Shown here in pieces: positions 35,784 to 46,971 of a DNA stretch of 64,000 bases. Numbering within the stretch: the stretch's first letter is position 1; each line of letters opens with the position of its first letter. This DNA is from Cyanoderma ruficeps (taxonomy: Eukaryota > Chordata > Aves > Passeriformes > Timaliidae), in contig VZDJ01000099.1 in assembly GCA_008694505.1 (NCBI GenBank), positions 409,037-473,036 on the forward strand. Direction: 5' to 3'. Below the pieces are notes generated by a model. The model was not told where the DNA came from and made no database searches. It saw nothing but the letters and a program-made list of their open reading frames with translations. The position numbers were made by a program, and so were the translations under genes.

Positions 35784-38700
35784 CTGAAAAGAGGAACAAA
35801 ACAGAGCAATTACACAAGAGCAGAAAGACAAGAAATACGGGCAAATTTAGCATTAGAGGATGAAATAAATGCAATACAAAACTACTCTAGTGAGTTCACT
35901 GAGTATTCTGCATTAAAATATGGGTCCATCCTTGCAAGGAATTTCACTGAATTTATGAGTGTCTGTAGTGGGGCTTCGGTTAATTTGCTTTCCATTAAAA
36001 AAAAAAACCAACCCCACAAAAAAACTAACAAGGGCGGTGAGTCTTACCTGTGTACCCAAATGGCTTCTGTACCATCAAAACAAGCAGGTACTGCTGGAGA
36101 AAAACACCAGGAAAGATTCCTGGATACAAAATCAGTTCTTGCATCATCTGGCAAGCAGATCAAACCAGAAAACAGCATGTTCCAAATTCATTTCTGAGAA
36201 TAATGGCAACTTGAGCATGTAGCACTTTCCTCCCTAACTGTTAACTTGAGTCCGAAATTTGAAATAGGTTTATTATTTACAAAGAAAAAAATCCAATGTT
36301 TTCTAAGCCTAACACTTGCCAGTCACACATTAGTTTCCTCCCTTTGGTCTTTACTGCAACTCATTTGGTCAAGGAAGGTTGGGTGATTTCCCCCAGAAGA
36401 GGGTGAAGGGCTTATATTAACATCACGTCTCCTCACTGAAGCCTCACCTTGCAAGAAACCCATTAGTTACCCAAAATAAAACTGATTCCAGCAAGAAGGC
36501 TCAATAATATCCCGTGACTACGGAAGAAAGAATAACTTTAGCCCTGGACAACTTGATTTTTATTTAAATTAATACCTTTCCAGTAGTAAGGCTCTGCTTG
36601 GCTGCTTGTGCTATGGAAACAATTAGAGCAGGGAAACTCTTTCATGTGATATTTGTTTCCTGCAAACTACTCGTCCTGAATTTGCAAGCTAAGTGCAATT
36701 ATTCCCCTCCATGAATGCGTCCTGTTAAACACAACTCCAGGGGAAAACAAGGCTTTCATTTACAGGGATTTCATATGAGGGAATGAGGTCATTAAAATCT
36801 AAACAAAAAGGAAACTTTCCCTCTAAATTGCAAAGGGAGGAGAAAGGAACTGCCTCACCAAGAAAGCAAATTCTCCTTTTTCCTAAATGTGGCATCTTGG
36901 TGGTGACTCATGGGTGAGTGTGATGTGAGCAGCATCCCTACAGCCACGGCCCTTTCTCACAGATGTGTTCAACTTGTAGCAGGATACGGCTCATTCCTGC
37001 TTTTCACATGCAAAACATCAGGAAAAGTTTCCATTTATCACTTCAGATAACAAGATAAACCCCTGACTTTGGGGAAATGCACTGACTGAAGGAGCATTTA
37101 TAAGCACTCAAGGGAATGAGGCAGCAAGCTTGGGGCTGAACTGCGGGAATTCGGTTTTTTTATACTTACTCCCAGACAGCTCCTAGGTTACTACAGCTGC
37201 ACACAGGCACCCAGCACTCACCCCTCAGGCAAGCACCAGCAGCCATCCCAAACCCGTGTCATTCCCCCCACGCCCACACAGGACAAGCTCACAATTCTAG
37301 CTAACACCCGACAGCAGCTGCTGCAGCAACGCTCAGGAAAGAGTGAAACACTCATGAGGGTCACACCCTATTTCTTCTCTATAAATAGGACATGTTGGCT
37401 CACTGGATAACTGTCAGTCACACTAGCTTGCCTTACTATTAGATTTAGGTCAACCCTCGGGTACCACTTAGTAAGAGCTTGAGTCTGTTGCCAAACTCTC
37501 ATTACTCTTCTTCATATTAAAAAAAGATCCCAGAGGGGACACCAAGCCTGTCCTTAGCACACAGACTTGCCTTTTAATTTCCTGTTAACTGCCAAATGTC
37601 ATCATTGTCACCTGTTAGAAATCATCCCTTAATTCTATGAACTTCCAAAGTCACTATATGATATTTTCTCAAAGCTCTCTTAATCCTCAAGTACTTGAAA
37701 AATTATAGGAGATGAAGAGAATTTCACAGCCACACCCTGGTTAACGATAAACTTTTATGACCAGCCTCACCCCAGAAATAATGTACAATTCTTACTTATC
37801 TTCAAAAAAAGTATGTCAGCATGAAACAGTCTGCTACCAAAACACCCCTCCAACTGGAGCAACTTCCAAAATAATGTTAACACCTCAAATTTCACACAAC
37901 CTCTATGGAACAACCCCAGCTCTGAATTCAACAGGAAGTTTGCACACATCCCCTTCTGACTGTCTGTAAATGAAAGTTTCCATCCAGCCAGCATTGCTTC
38001 TGCAGCTGTACAGAACTGCAAGGCCAAACAGTGCCAGAACTGAAACCCCACTACTCTCCCTTGTTATCCCATCTCTGATCAAGGCATGGGCTTTCCAAAC
38101 GGGTATGTTTTAAGGACAACAATTAAGGATTGCACCTTATAACCTCACAAATTTCGTATTTAGTCTTAACTCTGTGTGTCTCCCACGTATTTTCCCATTG
38201 CTCAACAGAGAAAAGACTGAAAGCACTGGACAAAGCAGCATCCAACATCTGTTAGCAGCAGCACTCCTGACTCCTGAGTGTATTAATTGTGCACAAGGAA
38301 AAAACACTATTGAAAGAGATGTTTCAATATGAAAAGAATATTTTTACCCAAAAACAGCACAGAAAAAAATCTTAAGATGCAGCAATCCATTTTTGTACTA
38401 CTGAAGTCCCACAGAAACCACTCGGGGAAAGAGCAGAGGCTTCATTTAAGGCCAGGTAGTGCAGAAGAGCAAAATCGGCACATCCCCACTACTCTTTGTC
38501 AGGCCATTACTTTTTAAGTCTATCATAAAAAAAACCCAGTAAGTCCACACTACGGGCACTTCCACAAACTGTATTTAGAACTTTACTAACTTAACAGGTG
38601 TTCTGGTCATGAATACATGTCCACAGCAATAAAGAAATAAGGGAAATGTTCTGGTCATTTCTCAAACACAACTGAACACCCACTTTTAAGTCCTGTTGTT

Positions 38701-40455
38701 GTTCTAGGTAGTGTTTTGTCCTGCTATGCAGACAGAGCATCCCACAGAGCAAGAACTCGGATCCTAAAGGCCATTGGAGGTTTGACAAATGTCATAACCA
38801 ACATCAACTTAAATGAAATTTTTCTTTCCCTTTGGGCACTGGACAAACTTACAGAGGTGCCACTAAGGGACTTGAAGCAATCCAAAGCTCACACAAACCC
38901 TTATTTATGGAAACACACATTCCTTTTGTTCATCCCTCTCCTATGATCACCTTGCCTCTGATCTGTATCCTTCTGCACCAGTGAGATTACAGAAGAGTAA
39001 CTGACATTTTGTTTACAATTAAATACACGTGATTTAAACTAACAAAGGAAGAGGAGTTGGCATCTCCCAAGGAAACACGCAAGCAGGACCAGCTATTTGG
39101 GGAACATGTGGCACTGTGGCCTGAGGGAAGCAGTTGGAGTAACAGACACACACATTCCTACCCCTGGCCAGGGCAAGGAGAGACACATCTGGGGAGAAGA
39201 AAAAAAAAAAAGAAATAAAACTACTTTGGAGCCTTTATCCCAAAAGTTTTGCATGCTGGAAAGGTACTTCCCATGTGTGGAGGTTTTTTTCTGCGCTGAG
39301 CAGTACCACAGAAGACACCCTAGCAAGGGTATGCCCTAGCAAGAGAGCATCTTCCAGAAGCTGCCCCGTGCTACCTCAAACGTTTACACCGGTGTTGCCA
39401 AGCGCAGACATCCCAGGAACATATCCAGAGCCGCTCAGACAGTACCTGCACTGACCACCCGGGCAGCTGGACACACCACACCCCCGCCAGCCCTCGGGCT
39501 CTGCAACAACCTTCACCTGAAACCAGCGTTCACAAACACCTCTATTTAAGAAGTCACCAAACGCAACAGCGTGACACCAGGCCAAACCTGCCCGACGTTC
39601 TGTCCGCCAAGCAGCTGCCCCCGTCAGCTCCCCAAGAGTAGTAGATCACATGGGAAAAGTGCGGCAGAAGGAAAAAGTGCGGCACATCGCCGATGATCCC
39701 TCACCCCTGGAACAAATCGGCATCACCTGGAAATCAGCAGGGGCCCGTATAGCACTAACCGGGCACAGCCTCTTCCCCTCAGGAGAGCCTGCTCCTGCCG
39801 CATTTGAACAGCGAACAGAGGCCACCCAAATCCTCCCGAACCGCAGCTCACAGCTGAAACTCATCGGCGGCTTTCCACCTCCAGCAGGATCACAGCTGAA
39901 ACTCATCGGCGGCCTTCCACGATGGTGAGGGTGGAAGCTTCCACCTGCAAGGCGCCCCGAGACACGTCCAGCCTTGCCCCAAACATGGAGTCACCACAAA
40001 ATACCACACCATTACTTATTTCAAAGTCTAAACACCCAACAAAGAGCCCCGAGTTTATGTTATTGACGAGAGCAGAGTTTCTGCGAGCGCGTCTCTGAAA
40101 CTAACCGGGGCTGCGCATGTCCCCGCGGTTCCGCACCCAGCCCAACGCGAGCCCCGGGACAGCGGCATACTCGAGTTTCCCCGGGCACCGCGCACCCCCA
40201 ACTTTCTGCCGCAGCGCCCCAAGGAGGGCACGTACCGAGGCTGCCTCTGCGGCGGAGAGAGCCCAGGGAGCCGCTCGGGAGCCCGGGGCTGGGGAGGCTC
40301 TCTGCCCGCGGCAGGGAGAGCTGCTACCACCGGGCTCGCTGCAGTCTCCCCCGACACCGCAGCGGAGGGCGAGCAGCACCCGCAGACGCGGCTCTGCCCG
40401 GGCACCCCACGGCGGGCTCCGGGGCCGGGTTCCCCCGATCCCACCCCCCGCTCAC
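35784..40455 (-). other. RALGAPA2 intron 1 (4.7 kb)
   Basis: The largest part is AT-rich, unique-looking sequence. The 3'-most kilobase on the plus strand is GC-rich and includes the 42-bp direct repeat. No further coding exon or recognisable transposon was seen. Confidence 0.8.
39849..39920. repeat. 42-bp-period direct repeat (intron 1)
   Basis: A 30-bp block beginning cacagctgaaactcatcgg occurs at 39849-39878 and again at 39891-39920 with one mismatch. It lies in RALGAPA2 intron 1, just inside the CpG-rich zone. Confidence 0.85.
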
Positions 40456-40561
40456 CCAGCAGCGCGCGGAGGTGCTTCAGGCGGGTCAGCACGTCCCGCT
40501 TGGGGTCCAGCGCCTTCTGCGTGGATTTCCTCACATCGGCGTGGCTCTTCCTGGAGAACAT
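40456..40561 (-). CDS. RALGAPA2: RALGAPA2 exon 1, coding part (codons 1-35, ends phase 1)
   Basis: The exon begins with the initiator [15 protein letters not shown] and ends [11 protein letters not shown] plus one base, before donor GTGAGC. The family N-terminus is almost identical (MFSR.. then KKSTQKVLD). The ATG at 40561-40559 has G at -3. It is the first in-frame ATG: the frame stays open upstream to about 40696 but without another ATG. The exon lies inside the CpG island. Confidence 0.95.
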
Positions 40562-40680
40562 CCCGGAGGGGCGGCGGGCAGGGCTGCGGGGATGGAGGAG
40601 CAGCGCCGGTAGCGCACCCCACGCTGCCGCCGCTCCCGCCCCCCGCTCTGCGCGGGGCGCGCCGGGAGCTGCCGCCCGCC
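40562..40680 (-). other. RALGAPA2: Probable 5' UTR / core promoter of RALGAPA2
   Basis: GC-rich sequence immediately upstream of the ATG and downstream of the CREs. The extent is inferred from the usual distance between a CRE and the transcription start. The RALGAPA2 frame is open through it but holds no ATG. Confidence 0.5.
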
Positions 40681-40687
40681 CCACTTC

Positions 40688-40695
40688 TGACGTCA
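40688..40695. promoter_or_regulatory. Perfect palindromic CRE (proximal)
   Basis: TGACGTCA, the full cAMP-response element bound by CREB/ATF dimers. It lies 127 bp upstream of the RALGAPA2 ATG in the CpG island, a typical position for functional CREs. CpG-containing CREs in CpG islands are usually occupied. Confidence 0.8.
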
Positions 40696-40709
40696 CGGCG
40701 GCGTGGCGC

Positions 40710-40717
40710 TGACGTCA
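40710..40717. promoter_or_regulatory. Perfect palindromic CRE (distal)
   Basis: A second TGACGTCA. It starts 22 bp (about two helical turns) from the first, so both sites face the same side of the DNA. Confidence 0.8.
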
Positions 40718-40937
40718 CCGGGGCGGCCGCTGCGAGCCCGCGTCCCGGGACCCCCCGAACCCCCCGGGGCACTCCGGCCCCGCCAGCGCCAGCTCCGGTC
40801 CGGGCCCTTCGGGCACCGCGCCAGTGACCCCCACCAGACGCAGCGGAGAATCTCGGCAGAGCCGCGGGAATGCCCCGGGCAGAGCAGCTGGAATGAAGGC
40901 ACCGTAGGGAGCTGGCTCCTAGGTAGGCTGTTGATTT

Positions 40938-41185
40938 ATCAATGGAATCACCGAACCACAGGTTTGGGTGGGAAGGACCTTGAAACCTTTCCAGTGCCAC
41001 CCCTGCCATGGGCAGGGACACCTTCCACTATCCCGGCGTGCTCCAAGCCTGGCCTTGGACACTTCCAGGGGTCCAGGAGTAGCCTCAGCTTGTCCGGGCA
41101 ACCTGTGCCAGGGCCTCCCCATCCTCACAGGGAAAAAATTCTCCCCGATATTCAGTGCCTATCTCCACGGGAAAACATTCAGGTT
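40938..41185 (-). mobile_element. CR1 LINE 3'-end fragment, 5'-truncated
   Basis: The plus strand reads as the reverse complement of the avian CR1 tail: aatcac..accac, then gggtgggaaggacctt, the phrase ccatgggcagggacacctt, cttggacacttccaggg, and gcaacctgtgccagggcc. The CR1 3' end therefore points toward the RALGAPA2 promoter. It is a moderately diverged, 5'-truncated copy with no coding capacity, ending about 100 bp from the CpG island. Confidence 0.88.
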
Positions 41186-41189
41186 TAGA

Positions 41190-44100
41190 ATAACCGCTTA
41201 CACTGTAAGTATATAAATAATATATGCTGTCTTTGCGTACAGGGAAGGTAAAAGAGCAGACTTGTAGTTATGCAACAAAAGCACAATCCATCCCAGATGC
41301 AGAAGCCAGCAAAGTTTCAGTAAAAGGCCCTCAGATGCTCTCAGTAAAATTCCTGGTTAAAAAGTAAACTCTAGTAAGTTTCAAAGCAGGCTGTGGTCTT
41401 CAAGAAGAGAACAAGGGATTTCAGGGAATTGACTTATTAGTCAATGCTTCTTGGTTTTTAACAAAAATACTTTAAAATTAATTTACATGTCACACAGAAA
41501 TTATTTTTTCAGCCGTTAATCAGCGTACAAAATAAAATGTCAGAAGAATTACTATTGTTAGAAGCAGAAAACACAGCACTCCCACATCTCACTTCCTCTG
41601 AGCCCTCTCAGGGATCGTTTCTGCTGCAGAGGCCTGAGGTGACTGGAGCAACAGGTCAACAAGACCTAAACACATCCCACTGGGGACAGGGATGATGCAC
41701 AGCACTAAAAATTAAAAAACTGATTAATCCCTTTTCTCACACAGAGGTGTAAGGTTGAATGCTTGGAGTCAGCCACAGAAAAATTCACTGCTGTCGCATC
41801 ATCCCTCACCTTAGAGCCTGGCTCAGGTTTACAGTAATTCCTGTTGCACACCCTTCCCATCACACCATGACACACCTTCTCCTTTGGGAGCAGTTATTGT
41901 TCTGCAACAATTGTTGCAAATTTTGGGTAACGGTAGTGTGATTCAGCATCAGCAGCTTCCTGAGGAGAGTGAATTGGGCTGTTCTGGTTCTCCCCTTCCA
42001 TTGCCACAAATCAATGTCTGCAGTTGGCTGAGGAAGGACATGGCTAAAGTCTTGGCTTGCTCTTGTTTATTTTTTCCCCTCCCTTTTATTTTAATTGGTT
42101 TACAAAACTAACGGCTTCCAGTTTGTCACTTCTGGTGGTTTTTGATTGTTCTGTGTTTTTGTCATGTTCTGCTTTGTTAAAAAACAGGGCCATTGCAGAT
42201 TGTGGTGAAATGGAATGAAAAGGGATTGTGATACAGCTGCTCTGATGTCTGACAACTTGTGTGACAAGCAGGGCAGCCTTGTGGTGCTTAGCACCAAACT
42301 GCATAGCTTTAGGCACTTGGTGGTTTGAGGTGTGTCAGAAATTCTGCCTATGAAAAGCGCCAGGGAACAGAGGTGCTATGCCTGGAATCACATTGCTTTA
42401 GGACAGTCCTTGCTCTCCCTTTGAATTCAAACATCAGCAAATACAGTTTTTCAAATGGTTCACTTAGGAGCTGGCATAGGAGAGCACAAGCCAGAGGATG
42501 CCAGTAAACCTGCGGCGGTGACTTCAGCCTGTGCAGGAGAACCACTTGTACAGTCTTGTGACTTGTGTTTTCTAACAATATAACATTTGCAATTTCCCAG
42601 AAAGTCAGATGATGCGTTTCCAAAACCTGGTGCTTAAGGTAGAATAATTTCCTGAAAGAGATTTGCTCATTCAGCTTTCAGGGTCTGAAGTAAAATCTGT
42701 ATAAAGCAGTCACTTCAGACAACAGAGCAGTAATCACTTGTGGCAGAACTGAATTGTTAAAGGCCCCAGCACCATGTGGTGTCCTGGCACAGGCACAGCA
42801 GCGCTGGGCAGGGGTTTGGCATTCCTTGGGAAAATCCCTCCTCATGCAAGACCCTGCCTGCCTGCCTGGGCCCACAGGAGGAAGACCACCATCCATCAGT
42901 CTCGGGGAGAATTCTGGGGTGTCATAGCCCAGCCAAGGCTCGTTGACCAAAGGTAAGGGCTGACCTTGCAAAGGCTGTCCCCGCAGTGCCCGCCCTGCCA
43001 GGCTGCTCCTACAGGAGTTTCTATTTCAGGCATTGCCTTAAGTAGTACAGGTGTGGGGTAGCGCATTCCCAGTCCAAAATAGAATGGCTTGAATTATTAA
43101 TATGCATTTGCACCACGGGCCAGCATGCTCTCCCCAAATTACACAGCTCATGCCCTTCCTTCCTTCCCCCCCATCCTGGAAGCAGCCTGGTGCTGTGGAG
43201 TTTGTGGAAACATGACACCAGCAGCCACCTGAATTTCACTGGACCTGATGAACAGGCAGGGTTGCTTTTTCAGTGGAGCCTGAAATTTTAATGGCAGAGA
43301 TTAAATTACGGAACTTCTCTGTTTGCTTGTGCCAATATAACACTATAGCGAGCCCAGGAAAAGAGGTAAGGGAAGAGTAAACACAGGAGACTTGCCTCCT
43401 GGACAGCCTACAGGTGAGGTAATGGTTTCCTTCATGCAGAATGCCAGTACTGACTTTCTGTCCTTCAAACCAAATACTTCAAGTTGCATTTAGAAAGTTG
43501 GGTTTGTGTCCTCTTGCATATCCTTGGTCCAACACATCCATTAAGGTGCTCGAGCTGCTTATTCCTGCATTGGAATCGGCTCCCTGGATGCTTCCTGGCT
43601 TAGGTGCAGAGCTCTGGTGCTGTGCCAGCGTGCTGCATAGGAAAACGAGGCTCTGCCCTCTCTGCCCTGGTATGACTAAGCATGTGGAAAAGACTTTTCC
43701 ACTGGGCTCTGGGTTTGAAGGGTTGTTTTCCTAACAGTGTTCCTGTAGGGCATGCAGGCATGGACCCCTGGTCCTGCAAAGCTCTGCTTCAGGCTCAAAC
43801 CACACAGTAGGTGCTGAATCTCTGCTAAGTGCCTGATTTGCACTAAGTCTGGATCCTGCAATCTGCTTTCCATGGGTCAACTTCTGGAGAGGTTTGGATT
43901 TTCACTGAGTTTATGGAAGCAAAGGCGCCTCATCCATTTAACCCTCACTGAGGCTCTCCCCCAGGCCTTCTTATTTGGCACCCAAGGGAGTTCTCACTGT
44001 CCCTTGGCCTATGTAGTTTTATTTAGGAAAAACCTGGTGGAAAATTTCCACCCATTGCTGCATATGAGGCAGTCAGATGTCATTCTTATAGTAAAAATGA

Positions 44101-45400
44101 TAGATAGAAGAAATCCAGTGTCAAAAAACCCTGTCAGATTTCCTTCTGCTAGAATCTCCAACTGTGTAGAGGGGGAAAGAGAAAGATTTATGTCTACGGA
44201 TGGAAAAAAATCCAAAATAGAACGAACAGGAATTGCATGTCCTTTGATGCCTTCCAAAAGGAAACAGTATGGAGGATGTAGAAATTTCATGGAGTAAAAA
44301 TATCAGCCCACTAAGGAGAGCTCAGAGTGCCTTTGCCAAAGGTTAAACTGCACAAAGAGGTTTCTGGCATGTTATGCAAGCCCGTAACCTACTGCTCTGG
44401 CTGAGATCTTTCCATGAGGAGATGTTTGAGCTCAGCTTGAGACTGGGCTAAGAGATGGCTTACTTGGTAAAAACAGGAAAATCGTCCCTATGCTTCCCTG
44501 CTCCTTGTGGCACAGAGCAGAGATAAAGTGCTGCTTGTCTCAACTGCACTAAATCTGAGATAAGTGTTGTTTACTTCACCCCTCTCCAAGAGGAAAGGTC
44601 ACTCGTGATCTCGGTGGAGCTGCAGGAGCAATTTCCTCTTGGCAGTGTTCACCTCTGGCCCGGTGAGGCAAAGCCCCCTTCCCCTCCTTTGGGGATGCTG
44701 TTAACCCTGTCCCTGCCGGCCATGTCCCCAGGGCTGGCTCTGAATACACGGGCATAGTGTGTGGGGTCTGAAACAGTGCTGAGATGCTGATGGTCAGCCT
44801 TACAGAAATGCTTCTGGCCCTAGCAAATGATGCTCAGAGGGTGAAATAAGGGTCACTTATTACAAGTGTTACACTTGTTACAGAGGAAGGGTCCTGCCAC
44901 CTGCAGAAAGAGTCTTTGTTTTCTTCTTGTCACCTCCTCGGCTTTCTTGGATTTATATTGCCATGTATTTAACCTAAACTCTTTTTTTTTTTTGACTGAA
45001 CATTATGTTCATACTTTCATTTTTCTCTCGTGTTGGCTCTTTATCACTCCAAGGAAAAGAAAATGAGGAAGGAAGCAGCTGACTGGGATCACCCTTAAGC
45101 TGGGCTTTGTTAACACACAGAATGACCACTCTGATTGTCTTAGCCCTGGGTGCAGTTTATTCTGACAAACTAGGCTGTGTGGTATCTTCAGTCCTTCTTC
45201 TGAAGAGATCTCAAATGCTTTTTGTACATGAGAAGAACCACAAAAAATCCTTCCAAATGAACCAGTAACACACAAAGCAACCACTGGCTACTGATGTTCC
45301 ACACACTCCTCCTTCTTTTCTTCCTATGCAAATGAACAACTGCAGAAAGCAGTGCAGTAATTACAGCCTGCAGGAATGGCTCGGGTTTTCCTCCATGGAC
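41190..45400. other. Proximal 5' flank of RALGAPA2, no gene recognised
   Basis: Unique sequence of mixed composition. No spliced frame, repeat family or RNA gene is recognisable. Open frames here are short, in random frames and without homology that I know. Confidence 0.65.
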
Positions 45401-45439
45401 AAGCATGACAAAAAATAATAAAAAATAATTTTTTATCGA

Positions 45440-45680
45440 CACAGCTGGTGTTCAGATGAAATTATGTGGTTAGCTTTGAAACAATATTAAAAGAGAAATT
45501 TTAATTAACCTGTACCACTGAGTCAGAAGATAATATCTGATGCATCTCACAGGCCTACAGACAAAATATGATAAAATAATTATTTGCAATTAGATATATG
45601 CATTACAGACAATGTTGTAATTAAAATGTACTTAATGTCACAGGAGGTCCCTTATTATCAAAATAATTTGTAGAAGGATT
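45440..45680. promoter_or_regulatory. Candidate conserved noncoding element (homeodomain-rich)
   Basis: An AT-rich but information-rich block with clustered TAAT cores: attttaattaacc, ataattatttgcaattag, atatgcattacag and ttgtaattaaaatg. This composition is typical of developmental enhancers. Function is inferred from motif density only. Confidence 0.35.
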
Positions 45681-46950
45681 GTGGAAACAATGTGATGATT
45701 ATCCATCCCTCTGGCTAAAAACAATCAGAATTTTCCAAGAGCCTGAAACATCTCTGGATTTGGAGCAAACACCAGCAGGGTCGAACACCTCGACTCCTTT
45801 CCCCCAGTGCTGAGTTCTGCTTGTCACCAGGGTGGGCACAGGGCACCCATTTCTTGCTGTGCCTGTGTTCTTCAGTGCCCTGCCAAGAGGAGATGTCCCT
45901 GTGCTGCCGCACGACTCCAGCCAGGAGTGGATGCAGTGCAGTTGGATGAGGGAGGGATGCCACAGGTCCTGCACTGTTCTTCTATGGGGAAAATTGGTGT
46001 CTTTGTTCCATTATTTGTTTATTAGCTGCAGCAAAAAGGAGTGATCAGATTTACTGGGGCTGATTCTTTTCCTACTGTGGCCCTTCCAAAGCACTTGGGC
46101 CACAAAAGGGCTCAAACCCAAGGAAAAATTAGATCTATAGTTGCTTGATGCTTCACTTGTACATCTCTGGAGGAATGAGAGTGAGGGCCTGACAAGTACA
46201 GCATGGTAAATCTGGGGGGATTACTCAGGCAGCCTCTGAGAGCCCATCACCTTCAGAACCACCTCTGCCTAGGCCTGAGCCAGTCCTTGGAGCTGCCAGG
46301 AAACAGTGCCAGTGCCAGCTGCCTGCTCCAGGCCCTGACTTCATCGGTGCTAAAGAAGGCTTTGGCAAAGCTCTCCCCCTGATTAACATTTCCCTGTCAG
46401 AGCCGCTGCGCTGCAGTTGGGGGTGCTTGGGAGCTTCTCAGGCCTTTTCTTATGGCCACGTTTTGGATTCATGTCCCCGTACTTGGAAAACACCTCTGGA
46501 CATTGATGGAGGTTTTGCCTGAGCACAGAATGAAGAGCCAACCCCATCACAGGGTGCACCTTATCCTAGGGACATGTCCTTCTGGGAAGGGTAGGGGGCA
46601 GCCAACCATAGCATTAGTGTTTCTTTATGGAAATATTTCTTCAAATCTCAAATAATAAGGAAAATTGCTGCAAAATGCATTAAAGTGAAGGAATGGCCTG
46701 AGGAGAAAACAACCCCCCAGTATATCATCAGCTATGTCTTTATCTCCCTTACGCTTCTCCACTTCCCCATTTTCAAGAGAACAAAGAGAATGTGCCAAAG
46801 CTGCTTTGGGATTTCAATGAAAAATAATGAGAATTCATTGCTAATTAGAGCTCCAATTAAAAAAACTGATCTTCGCAGGGACACTGTTAATGAACTTGTA
46901 AATTGAAGCTGCAGACTTGCATCTGTATAAACATTCCCTGGGTTGATTCC

Positions 46951-46971
46951 GTGTGTGTGTGTGTGTGTGTG
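46951..46971. repeat. (GT)10 dinucleotide microsatellite
   Basis: Ten uninterrupted GT units in the RALGAPA2 5' flank, likely polymorphic and able to adopt Z-DNA. Confidence 0.95.

Larger units (their letters stand above)
1..40561 (-). other. RALGAPA2: RALGAPA2 gene, 5' two thirds (29 coding exons, 3' part beyond left edge)
   Basis: The encoded protein is the catalytic alpha-2 subunit of RalGAP. With RALGAPB it stimulates GTP hydrolysis by RALA and RALB, and it is restrained by AKT phosphorylation (family knowledge). I joined 29 exons by conserved peptide, splice site and phase. They give 1,271 open codons from the ATG at 40561 to the donor at 118. Segments such as [17 protein letters not shown] and [16 protein letters not shown] match RALGAPA2, whereas RALGAPA1 differs at these places. 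The human protein is about 1,870 residues, so roughly 600 C-terminal residues, including the Rap/Ran-GAP domain, lie outside the window. All 29 donors are GT and all acceptors AG. Introns range from 144 nt (intron 20) to 7.6 kb (intron 24). Confidence 0.95.
40080..40830. promoter_or_regulatory. RALGAPA2: CpG island spanning RALGAPA2 exon 1 and promoter
   Basis: The stretch is strikingly GC- and CpG-rich compared with AT-rich flanks on both sides. It contains a NotI-type GCGGCCGC at 40723-40730 and many GGGCGG/CCCGCC boxes. It covers the start codon, the 5' UTR and the start of intron 1. No TATA box is visible, so dispersed initiation somewhere around 40600-40680 is likely. The transcription start itself cannot be placed from the sequence. 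Confidence 0.9.

Noticed and set aside
1..40561. Gene could be the paralogue RALGAPA1
   Set aside because: Exons 11, 12, 15, 16 and 22 carry alpha-2-specific segments ([53 protein letters not shown]) where alpha-1 differs.
40117..40827. 236-codon plus-strand open frame in the CpG island
   Set aside because: A Pro/Arg/Ala-rich product of GC bias, antisense to RALGAPA2 exon 1; no homology recognised.
40452..41021. 189-codon minus-strand open frame overlapping exon 1
   Set aside because: It is in a different frame from the RALGAPA2 start, is GC-driven and runs into a CR1 fragment.
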